A stretch of 64,000 nt of DNA from J089 sp964535735. Lineage in GTDB: Bacteria; Fidelibacterota; Marinisomatia; Marinisomatales; J089. The stretch spans positions 1-64,000 of the forward strand of contig CAZHTM010000011.1 in assembly GCA_964535735.1 (NCBI GenBank), read 5' to 3'. The notes under the pieces are model-generated. The model saw nothing but the letters and a program-made list of their open reading frames with translations. It was not told the DNA's origin and ran no database searches. Within the stretch, counting starts at the first letter, position 1. Each line of letters starts with the position of its first letter. The position numbers and the translations under genes were made by a program. Below, one piece after another: positions 16,656 to 25,842 of the stretch.

Positions 16656-18381
16656 CGATGTCCTTGAGTAAAGTTTTAATGTCATCCACAATTGAGGTTT
16701 CCACGTTCACTGCTTCTGGGGAATATCGTCCTGCATCGCAGAGTTTCAATAACTCCACCAGGCGATTCGTGATTCGGGACGGGGTAAATGGTTCCAAAAT
16801 ATGTTGTACGGTTAAGGGGTCCAGCTTATCCGTATGATGACCAAACCGTTCCATGATAAATCGATACACAATGGGAGGAATGGATTCAAACGGTGACCCT
16901 GAAATTCGATTTAAACTTCGCAGGGCCGTTTTCAGGGCTTTTCGCGCCAACCGCGATTGATAAGTTGCCTCCAAATTCTCCCTGGACCGTTTCAAGATTC
17001 CGGGCGAAATCCACAGCGTCAGAGCCAAAAAATAAAGTATCAAAGCACGGCCTGGTAAAGCGGTTTTTCCGGAAGTAATCCATCTAGGTGTTTGGGTATG
17101 GATGTACCGGATATCCTTTCCCAGCAAGGTAATTTCCCGCTTGGTAAAATCACCGGACACGGTGGTGACGTCTTTTCCGGGGAACACGGTTAAGGTAATG
17201 GGATTAGCTGATGCTTTCTTCCACAATTTGGATCGGAGATCAAAATAAGGAATCTCTACCCGTGGAAGCTGTAGTTTTCCCGCTTCCCGGGGAATCAAAA
17301 TGTATTCCCATTTGATGGACCCGGAAATCCGGTCCCGAAACGGGTCTTTTTTCACCTCCGTCGTGGGAGGATATACCTCCAGATTGGGTGGAAAGGTCAG
17401 CTCCGGGCTGGAGATTAAAGGCAGATTGCCTGATCCGGAAAGAATTATTCTGAACGTCACTCCTTCATTCACCGCAACCTGGGCTGTATCCACTGAGGTT
17501 TGCACACTGAACGATCCCACGGCACCCGTAAATCCATTGGGCTGACCACTGGGATAGGGCTTCACCTCCAGTGTGATGGGATCAGTCCGTAATACCTTGG
17601 TCGTCCGCTGCTGGCCAAATGGATCAAAAGAGTCGAAAAAGGGGTCATCCCAGAGACCGGTGCGACGGCGTTTTGTCTTCAGGGGAACTGAACAGCGCAC
17701 TGTCATGGGCAGCAGGGAAATGGACCCGGTTTTCGTAGGGAATAAAGCCACCGTATAGAGCGTTGCCACTTTGTAAGCCACCCCCTGAATCGCTGCATCC
17801 CGAAAATCAGCGGTTTTGGGCACAAATAAATCTTCCGTCCAGAAACCCACGAAGTCAGGAAATTTTAACTGCTCAATTTGAATATTGACCCGGGTATACA
17901 ACTTGTACGTTACCGTGACTTGCTCTCCCACCACAACCTGGCGCTTATCGATAACGGCTTGCAAAAATACATCTTTACCCGCCGCGCCTTTCTGCAATCC
18001 GGCGGACACGGTTATGGTAATGGGGCTTGTTGAATAGGTTTTCTTTCCCAGGCGTACCGACAAGGCCGGGACAGTTAGGTGTCCGGTGCGGTTGGGAGCC
18101 AAAGTCCAGGATACGCTTTTGGTGCTGGACATTTTTCCGTTGATCCAGGAGATATTGGTTGACGAGGCGGGACCGGAAACAACCGTAAAATCTTTGTACA
18201 GCGGGTCAATGTCCACGCGCGGTTCGAAATCAGTGTTCTCCGCCTGAACGGTCAGGGTAAACACTTCGCCCTTGGCCACATGGCTGGTATTTACCGTGGC
18301 CCGCACGGATTGCGCTCCCAGAAACGATACCGTTCCCAGGATGAGCAGAATCAGGTAAATCCGCTTAACCATGGCGTCCAT
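16639..18381 (-). CDS. batD: BatD-like oxygen-tolerance protein
   Basis: About 580 residues with a signal peptide (VKRIYLILLILGTVSFLGAQ). A long extracytoplasmic part of repeated beta-sandwich segments begins VRATVNTSHVAKGEVFTLTVQ and has the family ISWINGKMSSTKSVSWTLAP. One membrane helix lies near residue 450 (ALILYFLALTLWIS), with a cytoplasmic helical tail. In-frame starts are TTG 18384, ATG 18381 and ATG 18372; the last places the signal peptide right at the start. It lies between batC and batE, in the usual order. Confidence 0.88.
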   Translation of the reverse strand: MDAMVKRIYLILLILGTVSFLGAQSVRATVNTSHVAKGEVFTLTVQAENTDFEPRVDIDPLYKDFTVVSGPASSTNISWINGKMSSTKSVSWTLAPNRTGHLTVPALSVRLGKKTYSTSPITITVSAGLQKGAAGKDVFLQAVIDKRQVVVGEQVTVTYKLYTRVNIQIEQLKFPDFVGFWTEDLFVPKTADFRDAAIQGVAYKVATLYTVALFPTKTGSISLLPMTVRCSVPLKTKRRRTGLWDDPFFDSFDPFGQQRTTKVLRTDPITLEVKPYPSGQPNGFTGAVGSFSVQTSVDTAQVAVNEGVTFRIILSGSGNLPLISSPELTFPPNLEVYPPTTEVKKDPFRDRISGSIKWEYILIPREAGKLQLPRVEIPYFDLRSKLWKKASANPITLTVFPGKDVTTVSGDFTKREITLLGKDIRYIHTQTPRWITSGKTALPGRALILYFLALTLWISPGILKRSRENLEATYQSRLARKALKTALRSLNRISGSPFESIPPIVYRFIMERFGHHTDKLDPLTVQHILEPFTPSRITNRLVELLKLCDAGRYSPEAVNVETSIVDDIKTLLKDIDALDR

Positions 18382-18385
18382 CAAT

Positions 18386-19162
18386 TTACCAATCTTTCTC
18401 CAATTTTCGGGAACGGGCCCGAATTTCCTTTCGGCGGCGATTAATTTTTTCTTCCTGCTTTAACGCGTCCAGGATAGCCGCAGCGCTCACTTTGTCCTGG
18501 TTAAATTCCGTGGAATCAGACATTGCCTGTGATGGTTGTGGCGGTTGCTCTGCATTTTCCCCTTGTTGAGCGTTCGTTTGTTCGTCCTCATTCTGTGGCG
18601 ATTGGGATTGTTCCGGTTTCTGTTGCTGGTCCTGGTCGCCCTGCTGTTCGGATTTATCCTGGGAATTTTGTTGCTGATTCTGAGAGGATTTCTCCTGTTC
18701 AGAAGAGGACTCTTTATCGTCCGAATTCTGGGAGGAATCACCGTTCTGATTCTGTTGCGATTGGGGAGACATCTGGTACTTTAACAGCTCATAATTCATT
18801 TTAGCGTCCAAATCATGCGGATTGAGCTCCAGCGCCTTTCGATAAAAGGCCAGGCTTTCATCCATACGCTGTTGTTGGTACAAAGCATTTCCCATATTGT
18901 AATAAGCCCGGGCTTTCAGGTCAGGATCGTCTGTATTCAGAGCTTGGTCAAAGGCATCCATGGCAGTTTCATAATCGCCTTGCTGGTAAACCGTGGCTCC
19001 ATAACCAAACAGCGCTTCCGGGTTCGCTTCTTTTTTCAATACCGACTCGTAATATTTCCGTGCTTCCTCGAAATTCCCTGACTGATAGGCCGTTAACCCT
19101 TTATCGGTTCCCGCCGCCAATCCCACGGTAAATACGACCATCCAGGGTAACAGTTTAATCAC
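18386..19162 (-). CDS. batC: BatC-like TPR protein
   Basis: About 258 residues from GTG 19162, chosen because GGAGG lies 7 bases upstream and a signal-like segment follows (IKLLPWMVVFTVGLAAG). Longer in-frame readings would overlap batB extensively. Three or four TPRs (AYQSGNFEEARKYYESVL, YQQGDYETAMDAFDQAL, ARAYYNMGNALYQQQR) precede a low-complexity Gln/Ser/Asn/Glu stretch of about 90 residues. A basic C-terminal helix (INRRRKEIRARSRKLEKDW) closes the protein. TPRs suggest it scaffolds the Bat complex in the periplasm. Confidence 0.85.
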   Translation of the reverse strand: MIKLLPWMVVFTVGLAAGTDKGLTAYQSGNFEEARKYYESVLKKEANPEALFGYGATVYQQGDYETAMDAFDQALNTDDPDLKARAYYNMGNALYQQQRMDESLAFYRKALELNPHDLDAKMNYELLKYQMSPQSQQNQNGDSSQNSDDKESSSEQEKSSQNQQQNSQDKSEQQGDQDQQQKPEQSQSPQNEDEQTNAQQGENAEQPPQPSQAMSDSTEFNQDKVSAAAILDALKQEEKINRRRKEIRARSRKLEKDW

Positions 19163-20165
19163 GGTTACGCCTCCATTGAATCGCTTGTGAGGTGGGAAAC
19201 AAGAAGGCCAGGAACAGAAATCCCAGAGCCATGAAGGCGAAGGGTCGGTACCGATTTTCGTACTCCGAAAAGACATGGGTGCTGATGGTCTTTTTATCCA
19301 TGGAATCAATGGCGTCCAGTAATTTACGATAATTAGCTAATGTGTTATCGAACCGGACATAGATTCCATGTCCAGCCTGAGCAATCTCCCGTAAAATCGC
19401 TTCATTGAGTTTACTGGTCACCAGTTTTCCCTGGGAATCCCGTTTATATTCGCCGGTGGGTCCCTGGTCATTCACCACCGGAATGAGGGAGCCTTTCTCA
19501 GATCCAATGCCTACGGCATGGATGATCATGCCCGATTCCGCCGCTTTTTTCGCCACCTCAATGGCGCGCCCCTCGTGGTCTTCTCCATCGGAAATCAGGA
19601 TTAACACCGGATTTTTTTCGCTGTCGTCTACAAAGGCGTTAATTCCCGTGGTCAGGGCGGTGCTCAATGCTGTTCCCTGAGTGCGTATCATCCGCGTATC
19701 AATGGCATCCAAAAACAGTTTGGCTGCTTCATAGTCACTGGTTAAGGGTAAATAGAGATGACTGGCCCCGGCGAACACAATAATGCCCACTCGATCCCCT
19801 TTTAAATGGTTAATGAGCTGGGCAATTTCGGCTTTGGCTTTGCTGAGGCGGCTGGGTTTGACATCTGGGGCGTTCATACTTTCCGAAACATCCAGGGCAA
19901 ATACCAAATCCACACCCTTTCGTTCCACCGGTTTGACGCGTATGCCGATTTGGGGGCCAGCGGCTGCCACTGTGAGGAGAACCAACGCTATATAGGTCAA
20001 TACAGACCGCCATCGGACTTTTCGAAAATCAACTTTCGCCCACAGTTCTTTCTTTTTCATCAGCGGGTGCGTGCGATTGCGACGAAATACCAGCGCATCC
20101 CAAATCCAGATCGCCAGCACCAGAAGCAATCCCCACAACACCCATGGATGCAGCCAAGCCATCAA
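19155..20165 (-). CDS. batB: BatB, VWA-domain membrane protein
   Basis: 336 residues. Two N-terminal membrane helices (WVLWGLLLVLAIWIWDAL and VLTYIALVLLTVAAAG) are followed by a von Willebrand A domain. Its MIDAS site is intact: LVFALDVSESM, the Thr in the TQGTALSTAL segment, and LILISDGEDHEG. A C-terminal helix (FAFMALGFLFLAFLFP) ends the chain. It overlaps batA by 4 bp and batC by 8 bp. With BatA it would form the metal-dependent adhesion pair in the inner membrane. Confidence 0.92.
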   Translation of the reverse strand: MMAWLHPWVLWGLLLVLAIWIWDALVFRRNRTHPLMKKKELWAKVDFRKVRWRSVLTYIALVLLTVAAAGPQIGIRVKPVERKGVDLVFALDVSESMNAPDVKPSRLSKAKAEIAQLINHLKGDRVGIIVFAGASHLYLPLTSDYEAAKLFLDAIDTRMIRTQGTALSTALTTGINAFVDDSEKNPVLILISDGEDHEGRAIEVAKKAAESGMIIHAVGIGSEKGSLIPVVNDQGPTGEYKRDSQGKLVTSKLNEAILREIAQAGHGIYVRFDNTLANYRKLLDAIDSMDKKTISTHVFSEYENRYRPFAFMALGFLFLAFLFPTSQAIQWRRNRD

Positions 20166-21130
20166 ATCACCTTTTTAAACGTTGCATATCGTATGATTTC
20201 CGTTCCCAGCCCTAAGACCAGCGCCGGAATTAAGAACCAGGGAAACAATTCCTCATAATGAGTGAACTGTTTGATTTCCACTTCGGTTCGTTCCAACTGA
20301 TCGATTTCCTCGTAGATTTTTTTCAGGGCGTCCACATCCACCGCCCGATAATATTTTCCGCCAGTGCGATCCGCAATGGCTTTCAGTGTTTTTTCATCAA
20401 TTTCATTCCGGATGTATCCCCGATTGGGAATAAAGGTCACCGATTGGTTGGTGCCGGCACCGATGGTATAAATTTTAATTCCAAACTGCGCTGCCAGATC
20501 GGCCGCAGTAAGAGGATCCAGCTCGCCCGCATTGTTGCTTCCGTCCGATAAGAGGATCATCACCTTGCTCTTGGCCGCGCTATCCCGAAGACGATTGATG
20601 CCATTGGCAATCGCCATTCCAATGGCGGTTCCGTCATATTCTCGTTCCGCCACGGTTATTTCCGAAATCAAATTGTCCAGCACGTCAATATCCACGGTAA
20701 GTGGACATTGAATAAACGATTCAGCGGCAAAAACCACGACACCGATGCGGTCCCCTTCCCGGTGTTTGATAAATTCTTTTGCCGTGGATTTCACCGCCTC
20801 CAACCGATTGGGAGGGAAATCATCCGCCAGCATACTGCTGGAGATATCCATCACCAAGAGAATATCCACAACCTCCACCTTCTCTTTTTCCAAGGAATCG
20901 ATTTTTCGCGGTTGTGCCAATCCCAGGATGATCAGGCTAAGGGTCAGGATGTTCAATATCCGTAATAAACGAACTTTATTCCGGCCACGGGCGCGCTGGG
21001 ACGGGGTTATCAGTCGGGATGAAGAAATACGAAGACTTCCTTCCCGATTTTGAATGAATCGGTGCACTCCCAACGCCAGAACCGGGAGAATGACAAACAG
21101 ACTTAATGCCCAGGGATGCAGAAGGTCCAT
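20162..21130 (-). CDS. batA: BatA, VWA-domain membrane protein
   Basis: 322 residues with the N-terminal helices LSLFVILPVLALGV and ILNILTLSLIILGLA, then a VWA domain. The MIDAS motif is ILLVMDISSSMLADD, with EREYDGTAIGMAI and VMILLSDGSNNAGE completing it. A C-terminal membrane helix (FPWFLIPALVLGLG) follows. This is the first gene of the bat unit here. In most genomes a MoxR AAA+ ATPase and a DUF58 protein precede batA, but here the upstream neighbour is tatA, so those genes must be elsewhere or absent. Confidence 0.92.
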   Translation of the reverse strand: MDLLHPWALSLFVILPVLALGVHRFIQNREGSLRISSSRLITPSQRARGRNKVRLLRILNILTLSLIILGLAQPRKIDSLEKEKVEVVDILLVMDISSSMLADDFPPNRLEAVKSTAKEFIKHREGDRIGVVVFAAESFIQCPLTVDIDVLDNLISEITVAEREYDGTAIGMAIANGINRLRDSAAKSKVMILLSDGSNNAGELDPLTAADLAAQFGIKIYTIGAGTNQSVTFIPNRGYIRNEIDEKTLKAIADRTGGKYYRAVDVDALKKIYEEIDQLERTEVEIKQFTHYEELFPWFLIPALVLGLGTEIIRYATFKKVI

Positions 21131-21254
21131 TAGGCGTTAAATGTTTTTTCTTTGTTAAGACTGACTAAAAATTTCATAGACAGACCATGGTCCTCAATAC
21201 AATTGTTGGAACTACGATTTAAAGGGTATTTTGTTTCGAATCGATTCGATAGCA

Positions 21255-21283
21255 AAAGAGATCCTGCAAAACAGAATCTCTTT
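21255..21283 (-). terminator. Hairpin downstream of tatA
   Basis: An inverted repeat AAAGAGAT / ATCTCTTT with an inner CTG/CAG pair around CAAAA. On the minus strand the stem is followed by TTTTGCT, a weak T-tract. It lies 25 bp past the tatA stop and separates tatA from batA. Confidence 0.5.
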
Positions 21284-21307
21284 CAAATCGAAAAAATCTG
21301 GTATGGA

Positions 21308-21553
21308 TTATTCCGCTTTTTCCGAATCGTTTTCCGTGGTTTTCGGAGGTTCAACCGGTGTTTTTGCCGCTTTATCAATTTCCTGTTTGGCGCCTTCAAC
21401 TGCGCCCTTGAATTCACGGATACCCTGTCCCAAACCACGAGCCAGTTCCGGTAACCGTTTAGCCCCGAATAGCAACAATATCACTAGCATAATCAATACA
21501 ATTTCACCGGGACCTAAATTAAAAATAGCATAAAGAACCTGATAATCACTCAT
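21308..21553 (-). CDS. tatA: Sec-independent translocase protein TatA/TatE
   Basis: 81 residues: one membrane helix (EIVLIMLVILLLFG), the hinge FGAKRLPELARGLGQGIREF that defines TatA amphipathic helices, and a charged Lys/Glu/Pro tail. AGGAGG sits 5 bases before ATG 21553 and only 2 before ATG 21556, so 21553 is preferred. TatA forms the pore for folded twin-arginine substrates. The Rieske protein at 49.7 kb has an N-terminal RRKF-type sequence and could be a client. tatC is not in the window. Confidence 0.93.
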   Translation of the reverse strand: MSDYQVLYAIFNLGPGEIVLIMLVILLLFGAKRLPELARGLGQGIREFKGAVEGAKQEIDKAAKTPVEPPKTTENDSEKAE

Positions 21554-21595
21554 CATGACCTCCTAAGTAATACTGGGTTAGGAATACCACGTCAA

Positions 21596-21883
21596 TCATC
21601 GGAAATACCGTAAAAAATAGTAGGCGGTTGCCATCCCCAATAAACTGACGAAATTCAAAGCGATGGTCAATCCGAACTTCACGGAAACCACCACTAAATT
21701 AAGTGTAATAACCCCCGATTGATCTCCCAGGAGTCCCGCAAGATCAAAATGGACACCCGTGAGAAAAAAAGATTTGACCACTCCTTCGGGTAAAAGCCAG
21801 GCGAATAGTTCGCCAACCACCGACCCCAGAATGGCCCCAAAAAAGAGAATTGTAAAGACTTGCAACCACGTTCGTCGCAGCAT
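21596..21883 (-). CDS. DUF4321 family small membrane protein
   Basis: 95 residues with three hydrophobic segments (VFTILFFGAILGSVVGELF, a middle VITLNLVVVSVKFGLTIAL, and a final LLGMATAYYFLRYF). The pattern AILGSVVGELFAWLLPEG with a short amphipathic middle is that of DUF4321 proteins, whose function is unknown. ATG 21883 shares its A with the pssA stop (TGATG) and has GAGG 7 bases upstream, so it is translationally coupled to pssA. Confidence 0.75.
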   Translation of the reverse strand: MLRRTWLQVFTILFFGAILGSVVGELFAWLLPEGVVKSFFLTGVHFDLAGLLGDQSGVITLNLVVVSVKFGLTIALNFVSLLGMATAYYFLRYFR

Positions 21884-22653
21884 CACCGTTCCTCAGATTG
21901 ATATCCAGGCATCGCTACCAGTTCATCAAAACGGTTGGGATGGAGCAGCCAATCCAACACGCTCCAACTCGTGTAAATAAATAGCAGTGGAAAAATGACC
22001 AACCCTTGACCAATTAGTATAATCAACGGTAGGGTTGAAAACAGTAACAACCGTCGGGTGTTTTTTTGCCCGCTCCTGAACGACAGGATAGGCAACTTGC
22101 TGAACCGGACGGGCGAATTCATCATGAATCCCAACAGGATCACCAACACCAGAGCCAGACGAGGATCACCGGGATGTCCCATGAGCCGTTCATTGAACAT
22201 CATGAAGCCAAACAAGAGAATGGCATTCATGGGCGTAGTGAGACCCACATAAAAGGGTTGTGGTCCTTCAATCAGATTGAATTTGGCCAATCGGATGGTG
22301 CCCATCATGAGGGGTATAAAGCTTATCGTCAACGCGGCAATCGGAGGCAATCCGGTAACATAAAGTTTATAGACCAGGATGGATGGCGCGACACAGAAGG
22401 ATACGGTATCCGCCAAGGAGTCAAATTCAGTCCCGAATTTGGATGATATGCCAATCAGCCGGGCTACTTTTCCATCAATAGCGTCCATAAATCCTGCCAA
22501 TAAAATCAACCAACCGGCGGCAATGAATCTGTCATTGAGCATGAGGCCGATGGCCACAAATCCCCAGAACATGTTGAGGATCGTTATGAGATTTGGAATA
22601 AACCGTTTATTGATCCGGTGATCCCGGACTTGGCGTTTACGACGTCTTCTCAT
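21883..22653 (-). CDS. pssA: CDP-diacylglycerol--serine O-phosphatidyltransferase
   Basis: About 256 residues, a membrane enzyme making phosphatidylserine from CDP-diacylglycerol and serine. The CDP-alcohol phosphotransferase signature is complete: MDAIDGKVARLIGISSKFG then TEFDSLADTVSF (D-G..A-R..G..D...D). Around seven membrane helices follow a basic N-terminus (MRRRRKRQVRDHR). ATG 22653 overlaps the psd stop as ATGA; a GTG at 22659 is possible. The psd gene upstream uses its product. Confidence 0.93.
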   Translation of the reverse strand: MRRRRKRQVRDHRINKRFIPNLITILNMFWGFVAIGLMLNDRFIAAGWLILLAGFMDAIDGKVARLIGISSKFGTEFDSLADTVSFCVAPSILVYKLYVTGLPPIAALTISFIPLMMGTIRLAKFNLIEGPQPFYVGLTTPMNAILLFGFMMFNERLMGHPGDPRLALVLVILLGFMMNSPVRFSKLPILSFRSGQKNTRRLLLFSTLPLIILIGQGLVIFPLLFIYTSWSVLDWLLHPNRFDELVAMPGYQSEER

Positions 22654-23312
22654 ATCCACTCACCCAAAATTGTTTCCCCTCCTTTGGTAATATCACCAAC
22701 CTCTATTTGCAACGAAACAGAGGTTGGTAATATAATATCCGTCCGGGAACCAAACATGATAAATCCGAGGCGATCACCCCGCTTGAGCTCAAGACCCGGT
22801 TTGCCGTAACACAAGATTCGGCGGGCAATCAAACCTGCGATTTGTTTCACCTTCATGAGGCCTTTGTCGGTACGAATGGTAATCTCCGTTTGTTCATTCT
22901 CATCAGAAGCAGCATGGTCAAACGCCGCCCGGAATTTCCCCGGTTGGTAATTCACCGATTCAATGGTGCCATCCAGAGGCATTCGATTAGCATGAACATT
23001 AAACACATTCAGAAATATGGAAACGACCGTCGCCTCATTTCCCACATCCGGATCGGAGATAGACTGGATACGCACCACTTTTCCATCGGCCGGCGCTACC
23101 AATACCCGAGGATTGTCTGGAAGAACACGGGAAGGGTCCCGAAAAAAATTGAGACAAAATAATACGAGGACCGCCAGTATCCCCATGACCCAATTCAGTG
23201 CCTCCCATTCATACCGCCATCGGGTCAACCCCACTAGAATGAGCAGAGACACCAAGGTAACGATGATACGTCGGCCTTCCGGCGCGATCCAGTGGCCCTG
23301 GATTTTATTCAT
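22650..23312 (-). CDS. psd: Phosphatidylserine decarboxylase proenzyme (short type)
   Basis: 220 residues with an N-terminal membrane segment and the conserved FFRDPSRVLPDN, VFNVHANRMPLDGTI and PGKFRAAFDHAASDENEQ motifs. The C-terminal FGSRTDIILP contains the Gly-Ser pair where the proenzyme cleaves itself to form the pyruvoyl group. Together with pssA it makes phosphatidylethanolamine. It overlaps htrA by 8 bp and pssA by 4 bp. Confidence 0.95.
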   Translation of the reverse strand: MNKIQGHWIAPEGRRIIVTLVSLLILVGLTRWRYEWEALNWVMGILAVLVLFCLNFFRDPSRVLPDNPRVLVAPADGKVVRIQSISDPDVGNEATVVSIFLNVFNVHANRMPLDGTIESVNYQPGKFRAAFDHAASDENEQTEITIRTDKGLMKVKQIAGLIARRILCYGKPGLELKRGDRLGFIMFGSRTDIILPTSVSLQIEVGDITKGGETILGEWI

Positions 23313-24405
23313 TTACTTTTCCCAATATCATGTTGATCTTCTTATACCGGCCGTCCCGATAAATCCGCAATTGCACCCGATCTCCGGGACGCAAATCTTC
23401 TTCTTCAATAACATCAAATATATCTTGAGCAGTCGCTACCTTTTTCCCATTGACTTCGGTGATCACATCTGCCGGTTCCAACCCCGCTCGTTCGGCGGGA
23501 CTATGGGTGGCGATATCGACAATAATCACACCCACTGAAAAAGGTATGTTGAGATAATTTGAGATGCGACGGTTCAGGGGTTGGACTTGAAGCCCGGTGG
23601 AAAAACTACGGTCAATTCGTCCGGAATTTTTCAGTTCCTCCGCAATTTCCCGGGCACGATTAATGGGAATGGCGAAGCCAATCCCGACGGATCCTCGTTC
23701 CATGGATGAACCTGTAAAAATGAAGGTGTTGATTCCAATGACCTGCCCCAAACTGTTCACCAAAGGACCGCCGCTATTCCCTGGATTGATAGACGCATCG
23801 GTTTGGATCATATCCTGATACACTTGACCCGATTCCTGGCGGCCAAAATCCAGATTGACTGCTGAAATTATCCCAGCCGTGGCGGTGGGCTGTTTATTTA
23901 CATCAAATAAACCGTAAGGATTTCCTAGAGCCACCACCCATTCCCCAATCATCAAATCATCGGAATTGCCCAATTCCGCATAGGGATAATCGGAACCATC
24001 AAGTTTTAGCAATGCCACATCGGTGACTCGATCGGCCCCCACAACGGAGGCCTCATGCTGCTCACCTCCCGGTAGAGTGACCAGAATTTTCAGGGCGTCT
24101 TCCACCACATGATGATTGGTCAGAACATATCCATCGGGGCTGATTACCACACCCGTTCCTGAACTCTTGACGCGTTCCCGATGCAACTGATACGGGAAAA
24201 AATACTGAAAAAAGGGATCGTTAAAGGGCGAACGGGTGGCATATTCCTTTAATTGAATTACATTGATACTGGCCACCGCCGGACTGACTTTTTCAATGGC
24301 TCGAGTAATGGCCGTTTCCCGGGAACGGGACAGGTCCGACTGCCCCCAGAGAACACTGATGAGTACAGTTACCCCAATAAATACGACTGCGATTTTTTTA
24401 TTCAT
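23305..24405 (-). CDS. HtrA/DegQ-type periplasmic serine protease
   Basis: 366 residues with a signal peptide (KKIAVVFIGVTVLISVLWG). A trypsin-like domain carries the triad: His in LTNHHVVEDA near residue 105, Asp in DVALLKLD, and Ser in NPGNSGGPLVN. A single C-terminal PDZ domain follows (GVIIVDIATHSPAERAGL, VNGKKVATAQDIF). One PDZ places it with DegS/HhoA-like proteins, not the two-PDZ DegP. It degrades or checks misfolded envelope proteins. The downstream end overlaps psd and its start overlaps truA. Confidence 0.93.
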   Translation of the reverse strand: MNKKIAVVFIGVTVLISVLWGQSDLSRSRETAITRAIEKVSPAVASINVIQLKEYATRSPFNDPFFQYFFPYQLHRERVKSSGTGVVISPDGYVLTNHHVVEDALKILVTLPGGEQHEASVVGADRVTDVALLKLDGSDYPYAELGNSDDLMIGEWVVALGNPYGLFDVNKQPTATAGIISAVNLDFGRQESGQVYQDMIQTDASINPGNSGGPLVNSLGQVIGINTFIFTGSSMERGSVGIGFAIPINRAREIAEELKNSGRIDRSFSTGLQVQPLNRRISNYLNIPFSVGVIIVDIATHSPAERAGLEPADVITEVNGKKVATAQDIFDVIEEEDLRPGDRVQLRIYRDGRYKKINMILGKVNE

Positions 24406-25126
24406 AGGCGACAGACTCCAGAATTAATCCCTGGGAAGGCGCTTTAAATAAGTGAACCTGGCTCCGGGGCTCGTTCAATAGCGTTTGAAAGGCGTTCATA
24501 GTCATTTTTCCCTGACCAACCGCCACCATGGTTCCTACCAAATATCGCACCATGTGATGTAGAAAACGGTTGGCCGTGATGGTGAAATTTACGAATTCCC
24601 CTTCCTCCCTCCAGCATGAATTAAGGATAGTGCATTGATAATGATCTTTGGGCGTGGATTGCCGGGAAAAGGAGGTAAAATCGTGAACGCCCTGGATGAT
24701 CTCCGTGCAGGATCGGAGCGTGGATAAAGTCATTCCGGAGCAGAACCAGGCCTGATTCCGGTACCATAAACGATCACCCGTATAGCATTGATAACGATAC
24801 GTGCGGGATGTGGCGGAAAACCGGGCATGAAACTCATCGGGTACCCTCGTCAATTCACGGATCGCCAGATCAGGCGGACAGTTTCCGTTTAACGCATTGA
24901 GCAAGTCCTGATCAGAAAGACGGGTGTCCAAATCAAAATGAGCGGTCTGTCCCCAGGCGTGTACACCTGTATCGGTGCGGCCGGCGCCCACGACAATCAC
25001 GCGGTCACCCTGATTTAACTTTCGTAGAATCGATTCCAATTCACCTTGAACGGTCCGTTCCTTTTTTTGGAGCTGCCAGCCAAAAAACCGGGAGCCATCG
25101 TATTGGAGAATAATCTTATACCGCAC
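24398..25126 (-). CDS. truA: tRNA pseudouridine(38-40) synthase
   Basis: 242 residues from GTG 25126. The TruA motifs are RYKIILQYDGSRFFGWQLQ, the catalytic Asp in GAGRTDTGVHAWGQTAHF, and RFLHHMVRYLVGT near the C-terminal half. It converts uridines 38-40 in the anticodon stem of many tRNAs. It overlaps the ECF T gene by 11 bp and htrA by 8 bp. Confidence 0.96.
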   Translation of the reverse strand: MRYKIILQYDGSRFFGWQLQKKERTVQGELESILRKLNQGDRVIVVGAGRTDTGVHAWGQTAHFDLDTRLSDQDLLNALNGNCPPDLAIRELTRVPDEFHARFSATSRTYRYQCYTGDRLWYRNQAWFCSGMTLSTLRSCTEIIQGVHDFTSFSRQSTPKDHYQCTILNSCWREEGEFVNFTITANRFLHHMVRYLVGTMVAVGQGKMTMNAFQTLLNEPRSQVHLFKAPSQGLILESVAYE

Positions 25127-25841
25127 CGTTCATCCAAACGATTAACAGCACAAGCGGTATACCTACAGCCACCAGACTGTCACGAAGAGTCCATGGAACG
25201 GGTTGGAGCACCGCCCGGGGATGACGACGGCCATATCCCCGCTGAATCATGGTTAACGCGGTAGCATCCGCCTGGGAATACACACGGAGAAATAAACCGG
25301 GTAAATCATTCAGTGAACGACGGATCACCATTCGCCGGCTTCCGGAATCTACCAGGCCGATAGATTGACGGGCTCGTTTCACCGATCGCCATTCCCGTGC
25401 AAATTGGGGGAAAAAGCGAAGCACCAGTTCGATAAATAAAAAAGCATCATCCACCCAGGGCCAGGATCGGCCTGACCGGGCCCAAAGACTGCGGGCGGCC
25501 CGAATGATATCTCCGCTACCGGAACGGGATAAATACCAAGACATAAGGAGCAATAAACACACAAAACGCAAAGTGATTAACATGGAATTGGTCAAAAGAT
25601 CACGCCAGGTAAATTCACTGAAAACCATGGAGAAAAGAACATAAATCACCATCCATAGGGGCAGGAAAAACAGGAACGGTTTAATCCGGCGGATCCGATC
25701 CGGATGAGCTCGTCGGGTACCATACAAATACCCACCCATCACCAATGCCAATCCGATTACCACGTTTAAGGATTGAATATGCAGCAGGATGAACACGCCC
25801 CAGAGGACACTCCACAACAAGACCAGAGGATTCAGCGCCAT
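25116..25841 (-). CDS. Energy-coupling factor transporter T component (EcfT/CbiQ family)
   Basis: 241 residues with about five membrane helices. The long cytoplasmic coupling region has the two short arginine motifs of EcfT proteins, RAARSLWARSG and TMIQRGYGRRHPR. It would link ATPase subunits to a substrate-binding S component for uptake of a vitamin or metal. No ATPase or S gene is adjacent, so it is either a solitary T component serving several S proteins or has a drifted role. The next gene starts 1 bp after the preceding stop. Confidence 0.8.
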   Translation of the reverse strand: MALNPLVLLWSVLWGVFILLHIQSLNVVIGLALVMGGYLYGTRRAHPDRIRRIKPFLFFLPLWMVIYVLFSMVFSEFTWRDLLTNSMLITLRFVCLLLLMSWYLSRSGSGDIIRAARSLWARSGRSWPWVDDAFLFIELVLRFFPQFAREWRSVKRARQSIGLVDSGSRRMVIRRSLNDLPGLFLRVYSQADATALTMIQRGYGRRHPRAVLQPVPWTLRDSLVAVGIPLVLLIVWMNGAV

Positions 25842-25842
25842 G

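Noticed and set aside
18487..18804. Frames of 82-93 codons on both strands inside batC
   Set aside because: Low-complexity CAG/CAA-rich coding sequence for the Gln-rich linker stays open in all frames; these are shadows.
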